A stretch of 64,000 bases of DNA. It comes from Leisingera daeponensis (lineage in GTDB: Bacteria; Pseudomonadota; Alphaproteobacteria; Rhodobacterales; Rhodobacteraceae). The position numbers and the translations under genes were made by a program. The DNA lies in contig NZ_JAHVJA010000004.1 of assembly GCF_019801465.1 (NCBI RefSeq), positions 124,001 through 188,000 of the forward strand. The letters are read 5' to 3'. Below, piece after piece: positions 1 to 7,702 of this stretch; within the stretch, counting starts at the first letter, position 1; each line of letters begins with the position of its first letter. The notes under the pieces were generated by a model. The model was not told the DNA's origin. It searched no databases and saw nothing but the letters and a program-made list of their open reading frames with translations.

Positions 1-640
1 AGACGTCCCTTTCCATCGCCAAAGCTGCCATTTCCGGGTCTTTCCGCCGCAGGGCATCCAGGATGTCCTTGTGGCGGTCCGGGAAGCTTTGAGTACCCAG
101 CCGCCCGCTGACCACCCGCAGGGAGGGCCCGAAACGCAGCCAAAGGCGGTCAGCGATGTCGCTGAGTATGGGGGCATTGGCATGGGAATACAGGGCCGTG
201 TGGAAGCTGTAATTCTGCACCAGATAGCCCGCCACGTCGCCGGTGGCGATCGCCTTGTCCAAGGCGTGATCGATCATGACCAGTTCGTCGATATCAGCCG
301 TGCCGATATGTGGAGTAGCCCGACGCGCAAGTTCACACTCAATTGTTTTCCTTGCAAAAATAAGCTCCTCCAGATCTTCCGGCCCCAGCAAGGGCACCGA
401 CACGCGGCGGTTGCCCTGGAACATCAGCGCCCCGTCCGAGATCAGCCGCCGGATCGCCTCGCGCACTGGGGTCATGCCGGCCTCCAGAGTTTCGACCAGC
501 CCCTGGATTGTCACCGCTTGTCCCGGCACCAGTTCACCGAACAGAATTTGCGCCCTGAGCTTCTGATAAACGATCTCATGCGCGGGCAGTTTGGCCGGGT
601 TTTCATGTGCTGCTTGTGCGGGCGAAGTGGTCTCTGTCAC
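1..640 (-). CDS. GntR-family transcriptional regulator (FCD type), 3' end outside window
   Basis: A GTG start at 640 follows an AGGAGG ribosome site 10 bases upstream; the frame stays open to the window edge, giving 213 residues without the C-terminus. Residues about 20-70 form a GntR winged helix (VYQKLRAQILFGELVPG, then MTPVREAIRRLISDGAL), and the rest is the helical FCD ligand domain (IDHALDKAIATGD, NYSFHTALYSHANAP, FPDRHKDILDAL). Such proteins are dimeric repressors or activators that bind small carboxylates or amines. The gene diverges from the polyamine transporter operon, so control of that operon is a reasonable inference; a 16-base palindrome lies between them. Effector unknown. Confidence 0.88.
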   Translation of the reverse strand, partial: MTETTSPAQAAHENPAKLPAHEIVYQKLRAQILFGELVPGQAVTIQGLVETLEAGMTPVREAIRRLISDGALMFQGNRRVSVPLLGPEDLEELIFARKTIECELARRATPHIGTADIDELVMIDHALDKAIATGDVAGYLVQNYSFHTALYSHANAPILSDIADRLWLRFGPSLRVVSGRLGTQSFPDRHKDILDALRRKDPEMAALAMERDV

Positions 641-707
641 CTGGGGAATTCCTCCTAGATTTTGGCCAGATTGCACCATCCCGGGCCAAGTGAAAACATA
701 AAGAGTA

Positions 708-723
708 TTGCCGAACGCGGCAA
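708..723. promoter_or_regulatory. Palindrome in the gntR/potF divergent promoter, candidate operator
   Basis: Perfect inverted repeat TTGCCG-AACG-CGGCAA; arms extend to 9 bp with one mismatch. It sits centrally in the 142-bp divergent region, 75 bp upstream of the potF start, where a regulator dimer could control both genes. An 8-bp palindrome TTGATCAA follows at 727-734. Binding by the neighbouring GntR protein is inferred. Confidence 0.45.
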
Positions 724-782
724 AACTTGATCAAATCTGATTACAGCCGGACCCGGAAGCCGGCGCCCACAGGGAGAAATTC

Positions 783-1871
783 ATGACACTTAAAACGATG
801 ACCATGACTGCCGTCGTTGCCCTTGGCACGGCTGCCGCTGCTGCGGCGGAAGAGGTGCGGGTATATAACTGGTCGGACTATATCGACGAAGGCCTGCTGG
901 AAAAATTCGAGAAGGAAACCGGCATCGACCTGATTTACGATGTGTTCGACAGCAACGAGGTCCTGGAGACCAAAATGCTGGCAGGCGGCTCCGGTTACGA
1001 CGTAGTGGTGCCGACCGGCTCCTTTCTGGCGCGCCAGATCCAGGCTGGCGCCTTTCAAAAGCTCGACTTTTCCAAGCTGACCAACTCGGACAACATGTGG
1101 GACGCGATCAAGGAGCGCACTGCCCGCTACGATCCGGACAATGCCTATTCGGTGAACTATATGTGGGGCACCACCGGCATCGGAGCCAATGTCGGCAAAG
1201 TGAAGGAAGTGCTCGGTGACGATGCACCGCTCGATTCCCTGGATCTGGTTTTCAATCCCGAGAACATGGAAAAGCTGGCCAGCTGCGGGGTCCACTTTCT
1301 GGACGCTCCGGACGAGATGATACCAGCCGCCCTGCAGTACATTGGTGAAGACCCCAACAGTCAGGATGCCGATGTGGTTGCCAAAGCCGAACCGGTTCTG
1401 ATGGCTGTCCGCCCCTATGTCAGCAAATTCCACAGCTCCGAATACATCAACGCTCTTGCCAACGGCGACATCTGCGTGGCTTTCGGCTGGTCAGGCGACA
1501 TCCTGCAGGCAAGAGACCGCGCCGCGGAAGCGGATAACGGTGTGGAGATCGTCTACAACGCCCCGAAAGAGGGCGCTCTGATGTGGTTCGACCAGATGGC
1601 AATCCCGGTTGATGCACCGAACCCGGAAGGCGCGCATAAGTTCCTGAATTTCATCATGGATCCGCAGAACATGGCTGCGGCTTCGAACTACGTCTATTAC
1701 GCCAACGGCAACAAGGCGAGCCAGGAGTTCCTGGAAGAAGACGTGATCGGGGATCCGGCGATCTATCCGAACGATGAGACAGTGAAGAACCTGTACATCA
1801 AGGAAAGCTATCCGCCGAAGATCCAGCGCAAGGCCACCCGCATGTGGACCAAGATCAAATCGGGCACCTGA
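783..1871 (+). CDS. potF: Polyamine ABC transporter substrate-binding protein
   Basis: 362 residues, the usual PotD/PotF length. It has an N-terminal signal peptide (hydrophobic MTAVVALGTAAAAAA, cleavage near residue 21) and then the family hallmark VRVYNWSDYIDEGLLEKFEKE, followed by SGYDVVVPTGSFLARQ and DICVAFGWSGDILQA. The product would be a periplasmic protein that captures putrescine or spermidine-like polyamines for the PotGHI importer encoded next. Ribosome site GGGAGAA lies just upstream of the ATG. A strong hairpin follows the stop codon. The exact substrate (putrescine, spermidine, other amine) cannot be read from sequence alone. Confidence 0.93.
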   Translation: MTLKTMTMTAVVALGTAAAAAAEEVRVYNWSDYIDEGLLEKFEKETGIDLIYDVFDSNEVLETKMLAGGSGYDVVVPTGSFLARQIQAGAFQKLDFSKLTNSDNMWDAIKERTARYDPDNAYSVNYMWGTTGIGANVGKVKEVLGDDAPLDSLDLVFNPENMEKLASCGVHFLDAPDEMIPAALQYIGEDPNSQDADVVAKAEPVLMAVRPYVSKFHSSEYINALANGDICVAFGWSGDILQARDRAAEADNGVEIVYNAPKEGALMWFDQMAIPVDAPNPEGAHKFLNFIMDPQNMAAASNYVYYANGNKASQEFLEEDVIGDPAIYPNDETVKNLYIKESYPPKIQRKATRMWTKIKSGT

Positions 1872-1887
1872 CCCGCGGACCTGACCA

Positions 1888-1912
1888 GGCAGGACGCCGT
1901 GTGCGTCCTGCC
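1888..1912 (+). terminator. Intercistronic hairpin between potF and potG
   Basis: Perfect 10-bp stem GGCAGGACGC / GCGTCCTGCC with loop CGTGT and no following T run. In transporter operons such hairpins typically stabilise the binding-protein mRNA or attenuate transcription into the permease genes; which applies here is inferred. Confidence 0.6.
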
Positions 1913-1935
1913 GACAATCACGGACACTCTCCCAA

Positions 1936-3111
1936 ATGGACCTTCAGAACTACTCGCACGCGAGCACCTCACAGGGGGCCGGCTTGACTACATCCGTTTT
2001 CGAACCCTGGAACGATCCCGAGGCAAAGCCTTTGATTCACTTCCAGAATGTTACCAAACGCTATGGTGAATTCACCGCCATCGACAACCTGACCATCGAC
2101 ATTTACGAGCGGGAGTTCTACGCACTGCTGGGTCCGTCCGGCTGCGGCAAGACTACGCTCATGCGGATGCTTGCCGGTTTTGAAACCCCGACCGAAGGCA
2201 AGATTTTCCTGGCCGGGCAGGATATCGCTCCCGTGCCGCCGAACAAGCGCGCGGTTAACATGATGTTCCAGTCCTACGCGCTGTTCCCGCATCTGTCGGT
2301 TTGGGAAAACATCGCCTTCGGCCTGAAACGCGAGAAAATGCCCAAACATGACATCGGTGATCGCGTCGAGGCGATGCTGAAACTGACCCGGCTGGAGAAA
2401 TTCGCCCGCCGCAAGCCGCATCAGATTTCCGGCGGCCAGCGCCAGCGCGTTGCCCTGGCCCGTTCGCTGGCAAAGCACCCGAAATTGCTGCTGCTCGACG
2501 AGCCGCTGGGCGCGCTGGACAAGAAGCTGCGCCAGGACACCCAATTCGAGCTGATGGACATCCAGGAAAAGACTGGCACCACATTTGTGATCGTGACCCA
2601 CGACCAGGAGGAGGCGATGACCGTGGCTTCCCGCGTCGCTGTGATGGATCACGGCAAGATCATCCAGGTGGCGACGCCCGACCGGATCTACGAAAACCCG
2701 AATTCAGTCTACGTCGCAGATTTCATTGGCGACGTGAACCTGATCGAAGGCAGCGCAAAACCAAATGGCAAGGATGCCTACGCCCTGTCCTGGCACGAGG
2801 GCCACGAACCGCTGACCGTGAAATCCCCGAATGTATTTTCCGACGGGCAGAAATGCCATCTGGCGATCCGGCCGGAAAAGGTGTCGATCAGCGCGGAAAA
2901 ACCAGCAGAGGCCGACAATGCCGTGCAGGGCCGCATTCTCGATATCGCTTATCTCGGCAACATCTCCACGTACCATGTAGAGCTGCCCACAGGCACGGTG
3001 ATCAAGGCGCAAACCGCCAACACCCGCCGCATCGCCCGCCGCGCCTACACCTGGGAAGACACTGTCTGGCTGTCCTGGACCGCCACGGCAGGCGTTCTGC
3101 TGGCTGAATAA
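1936..3111 (+). CDS. potG: Polyamine ABC transporter ATP-binding protein
   Basis: 391 residues. Walker A GPSGCGKTT (66-74), Q-loop FQSYALFPH, signature SGGQRQR (165-171), Walker B LLLLDEP (184-190) and switch histidine in VTHDQEEA define an ABC ATPase. The C-terminal third is a TOBE-like regulatory domain (HLAIRPEKVSI onward), as in PotA/PotG. It would energise polyamine import through PotH and PotI at the cytoplasmic face. About 35 N-terminal residues precede the ABC domain, similar to PotG proteins. Its TAA stop shares one base with the potH ATG, indicating translational coupling. Confidence 0.94.
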   Translation: MDLQNYSHASTSQGAGLTTSVFEPWNDPEAKPLIHFQNVTKRYGEFTAIDNLTIDIYEREFYALLGPSGCGKTTLMRMLAGFETPTEGKIFLAGQDIAPVPPNKRAVNMMFQSYALFPHLSVWENIAFGLKREKMPKHDIGDRVEAMLKLTRLEKFARRKPHQISGGQRQRVALARSLAKHPKLLLLDEPLGALDKKLRQDTQFELMDIQEKTGTTFVIVTHDQEEAMTVASRVAVMDHGKIIQVATPDRIYENPNSVYVADFIGDVNLIEGSAKPNGKDAYALSWHEGHEPLTVKSPNVFSDGQKCHLAIRPEKVSISAEKPAEADNAVQGRILDIAYLGNISTYHVELPTGTVIKAQTANTRRIARRAYTWEDTVWLSWTATAGVLLAE

Positions 3112-3992
3112 TGCGCCGGTATTTCCTGATCGCCATTCCCTATGTCTGGCTGGTGGCACTGTTCCTGGTGCCTTTTGCCATCGTCTTCAAAATCTCGCTG
3201 TCTGATTACGCGGTATCCATCCCTCCGTATGTACCGCGCTTCGACCCCGAGGCGGGCATCGGTGCCCTCATCGACGCCCTTGATTTCGAGAACTTTATCT
3301 GGCTGACCGAAGATGACCTGTATTGGAAAGCTTACCTCAGCTCCCTGAAGATCGCACTCATCTCGACGTTCTTCACCCTGCTGGCGGGTTATCCGATCGC
3401 CTATGGCATGGCACGCGCGCCTGAGGAGTGGCGGCCAACGCTGATGATGCTGGTGATCCTGCCGTTTTGGACCTCCTTCCTGATCCGCGTCTACGCGTGG
3501 ATGGGCATCCTCTCGAACGAAGGCTTTCTCAATCAGTTCTTGATGTGGATCGGGGTGATCTCCGAACCGCTGACTATCCTCAACACAAATTCCGCGGTCT
3601 ATATCGGCATTGTCTACACTTACCTGCCTTTCATGATCCTGCCAGTCTATTCGGCACTGGAGCGCCTGGACGGCTCGCTGATCGAAGCCGCGGAGGATCT
3701 GGGGTGCTCTCGCCTGACGGCGTTCTGGCTGGTGACCATTCCAATGTCCAAGAACGGCATCATTGCCGGCTGCTTCCTGGTCTTCATTCCGGTGCTGGGT
3801 GAGTTTGTGATCCCGTCGCTGCTCGGCGGCTCCGACACGCTGATGATCGGCAAGGTATTGTGGGAGGAGTTCTTCTCAAACCGTGACTGGCCGGTGGCAT
3901 CCGCCGTGGCGGTGGTCTTGCTGCTGCTCCTTATCATTCCGATCGTGCTGTTCCAGCGCAACCAGCAGAAACAGCAGGAGGCAGACCAATGA
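3111..3992 (+). CDS. potH: Polyamine ABC transporter permease, first subunit
   Basis: 293 residues with about six membrane segments, beginning with FLIAIPYVWLVALFLVPFAIV. The inner-membrane permease signature is visible as the EAA loop (IEAAEDLGCSRLTAFWLVTIPMS), which docks on the ATPase. The N-terminal periplasmic loop before segment 2 is long (about residues 35-75), typical of PotH/PotB. One-base overlap with potG and four-base overlap with potI. Confidence 0.93.
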   Translation: MRRYFLIAIPYVWLVALFLVPFAIVFKISLSDYAVSIPPYVPRFDPEAGIGALIDALDFENFIWLTEDDLYWKAYLSSLKIALISTFFTLLAGYPIAYGMARAPEEWRPTLMMLVILPFWTSFLIRVYAWMGILSNEGFLNQFLMWIGVISEPLTILNTNSAVYIGIVYTYLPFMILPVYSALERLDGSLIEAAEDLGCSRLTAFWLVTIPMSKNGIIAGCFLVFIPVLGEFVIPSLLGGSDTLMIGKVLWEEFFSNRDWPVASAVAVVLLLLLIIPIVLFQRNQQKQQEADQ

Positions 3993-4804
3993 ACCGAATG
4001 AGCTGGTTTAACGCCGTATCACTGACCCTCGGCTTCGCCTTCCTCTACATCCCGATGGTGATCCTGGTGATTTTCAGCTTCAACGAAAGCAAGCTGGTCA
4101 CCGTCTGGGCCGGTTTCTCCACCAAATGGTATGGCGAACTGCTGCAGAACGATGCGTTTCTGAACGCTGCCTGGGTGACACTGAAAGTGGCTGTGTTCTC
4201 TTCCACCATGGCGACGGTCCTGGGCACCATCGCGGCTTATGTGCTGGTGCGCGGAGGACGGTTCATGGGGCGGACACTGTTCTCCGGAATGATCTATGCA
4301 CCGCTGGTTATGCCGGAGGTGATAACCGGGCTGTCGCTGCTCTTGTTGTTCATCGGCATCGGGCTGGACCGCGGCGTGCTGACCATCGTGCTGGCGCATA
4401 CCACTTTCTCCATGTGCTATGTGTCTGTTGTGGTGTCCTCCCGCTTGGTGAGCTTTGACCGCTCGCTGGAGGAAGCAGCACTCGATCTGGGATGTTCCCC
4501 GGCGGAGGCCTTCCGTCTTGTGACCCTGCCGATCATTGCACCCGCGGTGATTTCAGGCTGGCTTCTGGCCTTTACCTTGTCGCTCGATGACCTGGTGATC
4601 GCCTCCTTCACTTCCGGCCCTGCAGCGACCACCTTGCCGATCAAAATCTTCTCTGCCGTGCGCCTGGGTGTCAGCCCAGAGATCAACGCGCTGTCGACGA
4701 TCATGATCAGCATCGTTACCGTGGGTGTCATCACCGCCTCGCTGGTGACCAAGCACCATGTGGCGCGCCAGAAACGGGAGGAACAGGCGGCGGTGCGCGC
4801 CTGA
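3989..4804 (+). CDS. potI: Polyamine ABC transporter permease, second subunit
   Basis: 271 residues, six predicted membrane helices. The EAA loop reads LEEAALDLGCSPAEAFRLVTLP, and SLDDLVIASFTSGP is the conserved PotC/PotI segment. It pairs with PotH to make the transmembrane pore. ATGA overlap with potH and a one-base overlap with the following oxidase gene tie transport and catabolism into one operon. Confidence 0.93.
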   Translation: MNRMSWFNAVSLTLGFAFLYIPMVILVIFSFNESKLVTVWAGFSTKWYGELLQNDAFLNAAWVTLKVAVFSSTMATVLGTIAAYVLVRGGRFMGRTLFSGMIYAPLVMPEVITGLSLLLLFIGIGLDRGVLTIVLAHTTFSMCYVSVVVSSRLVSFDRSLEEAALDLGCSPAEAFRLVTLPIIAPAVISGWLLAFTLSLDDLVIASFTSGPAATTLPIKIFSAVRLGVSPEINALSTIMISIVTVGVITASLVTKHHVARQKREEQAAVRA

Positions 4805-6123
4805 TGCGCCGGATCTTCTCCGACTACGCCTATGGTCCCGCCCCGCGCAGCAACTGCTGGTGGGACGAGACCGTCCAAGCCCCTGAGTGGCCGGTGCTGC
4901 AGGACAACCATTCCGCTGATGTGGCAATCATCGGCGGCGGTTTCACCGGCATATCGGCAGCACTCCACCTGGCCGAATCCGGTATTTCCGTTGCCGTGCT
5001 GGAGGCGGAGACACCAGGCTGGGGCGCATCCGGGCGCAATGGTGGCTTCTGCTGCCTTGGCGGTTCGAAACTGTCCAGCGCCGCACTGCGCAGGTTTTTC
5101 GGCAGGACCGCTGCTGATTCATACGGCGCCAGCGAAGAAGCTGCTGTGCAGCTCGTGCAAGACCTTCTGGCATCGCATGGCATTGATGCCGACACTCACT
5201 CGCACGGGGAAACCCAGTTGGCGCACAGTGCAAAGGCGGCGCGCTCACTGCTCGCGCAGGCAGAAGAAATCCGGAAGACAGGTGGAAAGCCCAACTTCCT
5301 GCACCGCGACCAATTGGCGGAGTTCGGGCTGAACGGCAATTTTCACGCTGCCCTGACAACGCCCGTCGGTTTCGCCCTGAACCCGAGAAAGTACCTGTTT
5401 GGCCTGGCCAGTGCAGCGCGGAAAGCCGGGGGGAAATTGTTTCAGCGCAGCGCAGCCTTGGCCGTTAAGCCGGCCGGCGGCACCTATGAAATAAAGACAA
5501 ATCAGGGGGTATTGCGCGCCGGAAGGGTTGTCATCGCCACCAATGGCTATTCCTCCGAGGACTTGCCGGGCTGGCTGGCCGGGCGGTACATGCCCGCGCA
5601 GTCGACGGTCATGGTCACACGGCCGCTTTCCGAAACGGAGCTTCAGAACCAGGGTTGGTTCTCGCACCAGATGGCCTACGACACGCGCAACCTGCTGCAT
5701 TATTTCCGGCTGATGCCGGACAGGCGCTTCCTGTTTGGGATGCGCGGCGGGCTGCTGGCCTCGCCCTGGGCTGAGGCCGGCATCCGGCGCACATTGCGGA
5801 AGGATTTCGAAGCGATGTTCCCGGCGTGGCGCAGTGTGGAAACCACACATTGCTGGTCCGGCATGGTCTGCCTCTCGCGCAATCTTGTGCCCTATATCGG
5901 CCCGGTGCCCAATCACACAGGCATGTTTGCTGGTCTCTGCTATCACGGTAACGGTGTCGCAATGGGCAGTTATGCCGGGCGGCTGCTCAGCGATTTGGTG
6001 CAGGGGCGCTCACCGGAGCTGCCCTATTCCCCCGTTGTGCAACGGATGCCGCGCTTTCCCTTTGGCCGCGCCCGACGGGTGCTGATGCCGCCTGCCTATG
6101 CGGTCTTGGGCCTGATGGACTGA
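4804..6123 (+). CDS. puuB: FAD-dependent amine oxidase, gamma-glutamylputrescine oxidase-like
   Basis: 439 residues of the D-amino-acid oxidase (DAO) fold. The N-terminal dinucleotide site is VAIIGGGFTGISAALHLAE (residues about 38-56) followed by acidic VLEAE, with the SGRNGG motif that contacts FAD at about 77-82 and a C-terminal GLCYHGNGVAMG FAD-closing segment. This family includes PuuB, which oxidises gamma-glutamylputrescine to an aldehyde plus ammonia and peroxide. It is translationally coupled to potI, so it probably degrades the imported amine. No puuA, puuC or puuD is in the window, so the substrate assignment rests on context. Confidence 0.75.
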   Translation: MRRIFSDYAYGPAPRSNCWWDETVQAPEWPVLQDNHSADVAIIGGGFTGISAALHLAESGISVAVLEAETPGWGASGRNGGFCCLGGSKLSSAALRRFFGRTAADSYGASEEAAVQLVQDLLASHGIDADTHSHGETQLAHSAKAARSLLAQAEEIRKTGGKPNFLHRDQLAEFGLNGNFHAALTTPVGFALNPRKYLFGLASAARKAGGKLFQRSAALAVKPAGGTYEIKTNQGVLRAGRVVIATNGYSSEDLPGWLAGRYMPAQSTVMVTRPLSETELQNQGWFSHQMAYDTRNLLHYFRLMPDRRFLFGMRGGLLASPWAEAGIRRTLRKDFEAMFPAWRSVETTHCWSGMVCLSRNLVPYIGPVPNHTGMFAGLCYHGNGVAMGSYAGRLLSDLVQGRSPELPYSPVVQRMPRFPFGRARRVLMPPAYAVLGLMD

Positions 6124-6911
6124 AGCGCCTCGCGTTCCAGTTCATAGGCCTGCCAGTCCTTCTCCCCGCCGCGGTCGGCCCGCCACAGGCAATAAGCCGC
6201 CATCCGCCAGTGGAACCAAGGCATAAGCGCAAGGGTCCTTCCGGCAATCCTGGGATCCGGGTAGGCCCGCAAAAAACAGTCCTTCTCCCTCATTGACAGC
6301 GGCGCTCCCCGGTACATCAGTTGCATTGCGGGAGACAAAAACAGTGCAAGATCTTCTGCAGGATCGCCGACTTGAGGACATTGCCAGTCAATCAGCGTCA
6401 AAGTGCCGTCGTGCGCCAACAGGTTGCCGGGCACCGGGTCGCCATGAATAAGCAGCGGTTGAGGCAGCGGTGGAACACGTCCCAGCGGGCGCAAGGCAGC
6501 CAGCTGCCCGCCGCGCTTGCAAACCCGCAGGATATTCAAGGTTTGCACTTCCAATGCCTTGCTCCCGTTCACACCGTCCGGCAGCCCGGGCGGCGGTGCC
6601 AAATCATGCAAACGACCCAAAAGCCGCGCCACATGGGCGGTGTCTTCCTGCCAGGGGCTGCCGTTGACATGGGCATACCCCAGCCACTTCCGGCCCTCGA
6701 ATTCTCCGGTTTGCACTAGCGGCGGCACCATACCGGTCCCGGACAGCGCCGCCAGGATCGCACCTTCCCGGGCCGGATCATTGGCAAACAGAGGATTTGG
6801 CCCGTCCTCAGTATATAGCTTGATCACCAGCCCGCCAGCCCGCCAGACATGGTTGGAGCGTCCGCCGGTCAGACGCCGCGGAGCAGGCACATGCAGCCCC
6901 TTTGCAGACAA
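6096..6911 (-). CDS. Aminoglycoside/choline-kinase-like phosphotransferase
   Basis: 271 residues from a TTG codon. The kinase-like fold shows a GGRSNHVWR glycine-rich loop, VIKLY lysine strand, catalytic Brenner motif LIHGDPVPGNLL (HGDxxxxN) and metal-binding LIDWQ (in place of the usual D-F-E/D). Members phosphorylate small hydroxyl compounds such as choline, aminoglycosides or sugars. The TTG start lacks a ribosome site; a CTG at 6956, 45 bases upstream in frame, has GGAGG at ideal spacing, so the protein may be 15 residues longer. Its 3' end overlaps the oxidase gene tail-to-tail by 28 bases. Substrate unknown. Confidence 0.78.
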   Translation of the reverse strand: MSAKGLHVPAPRRLTGGRSNHVWRAGGLVIKLYTEDGPNPLFANDPAREGAILAALSGTGMVPPLVQTGEFEGRKWLGYAHVNGSPWQEDTAHVARLLGRLHDLAPPPGLPDGVNGSKALEVQTLNILRVCKRGGQLAALRPLGRVPPLPQPLLIHGDPVPGNLLAHDGTLTLIDWQCPQVGDPAEDLALFLSPAMQLMYRGAPLSMREKDCFLRAYPDPRIAGRTLALMPWFHWRMAAYCLWRADRGGEKDWQAYELEREALQSIRPKTA

Positions 6912-7020
6912 AAAGGCAAAGAAACGGGCTTCGAACTGGTCAGGCAGCGGTTTCAGGGTAGCCTCCGGAGTTGTGCCGCCTTGTTCTTAGACAGTTTTTC
7001 CGGCCGCGGATACCGCAGGC

Positions 7021-7698
7021 TTAACCCGAAGGGTCACGCAGTGCACTGACGGAGGAGGCCAGAACCACCGAACCGCCCTTCGTTATGAGCCCAACTTCGC
7101 CGCCCTGCATCCGGGTCTCGTTCACCTTGAAGTAGACTTCAGCGTACTCCTGCAGCAGCAGGTCGTCACCTTTCCGGCTCTCGACAACAAAGGAGTATTC
7201 TCCGGCTTCCAACGGATTGCCGTCCTCATCCAGGCCGTTCCATTCGTAGGGTTCAGCGGAAACCGGCAAAGCGACGCGCTGCACTTCGGTGCCGTTCGCA
7301 TTCTTCACAACCAAAGTTACAGAATCAGCGGCGGCGGCCGGGTTAGGCGCGATGGTGACCGTATTGCTGCCGTCGAAATAGCCAGGCGCAACCGCCCGCG
7401 CCTCCATGCCAACCCAGCCAGAAAGGGCTGCCATATTGGCCAAGCCAAGCTGGGATTGCAGCCCCTCCAGCAATGTGTTGCTTTTGGTTTGCTGCTCGAC
7501 CATCGAGAATTGCGCCAGTTGTGCCGCATATTCGGTCGAATCGAGCGGCTCCAGCGGATCCTGGTTTGTCGCCTGTGCCGTCAGCATCTTCACGAAGGTC
7601 TCGAAATCGGACGTCAGCCCGGAGGTTTTTTGCGAACTCGCCGGCTGCGGGCTGGATTGCGCTGCGGGGTTGCCCGCAGAAGTTACTGCAGATGTCAT
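7021..7698 (-). CDS. flgD: Flagellar hook capping protein FlgD
   Basis: 225 residues. The conserved N-terminal motif FVKMLTAQATNQDPLEPLDSTEYAAQLAQFS-type segment (about residues 34-64) is diagnostic of FlgD, and the C-terminal half is the FlgD Ig/Tudor-like region (EPYEWNGLDEDGNPLEAGEY). FlgD forms the temporary cap under which FlgE hook subunits polymerise and is replaced by FlgK. It follows fliK with a 4-bp gap and shares its operon, so hook cap and hook-length ruler are made together. Confidence 0.93.
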   Translation of the reverse strand: MTSAVTSAGNPAAQSSPQPASSQKTSGLTSDFETFVKMLTAQATNQDPLEPLDSTEYAAQLAQFSMVEQQTKSNTLLEGLQSQLGLANMAALSGWVGMEARAVAPGYFDGSNTVTIAPNPAAAADSVTLVVKNANGTEVQRVALPVSAEPYEWNGLDEDGNPLEAGEYSFVVESRKGDDLLLQEYAEVYFKVNETRMQGGEVGLITKGGSVVLASSVSALRDPSG

Positions 7699-7702
7699 CT
7701 GG

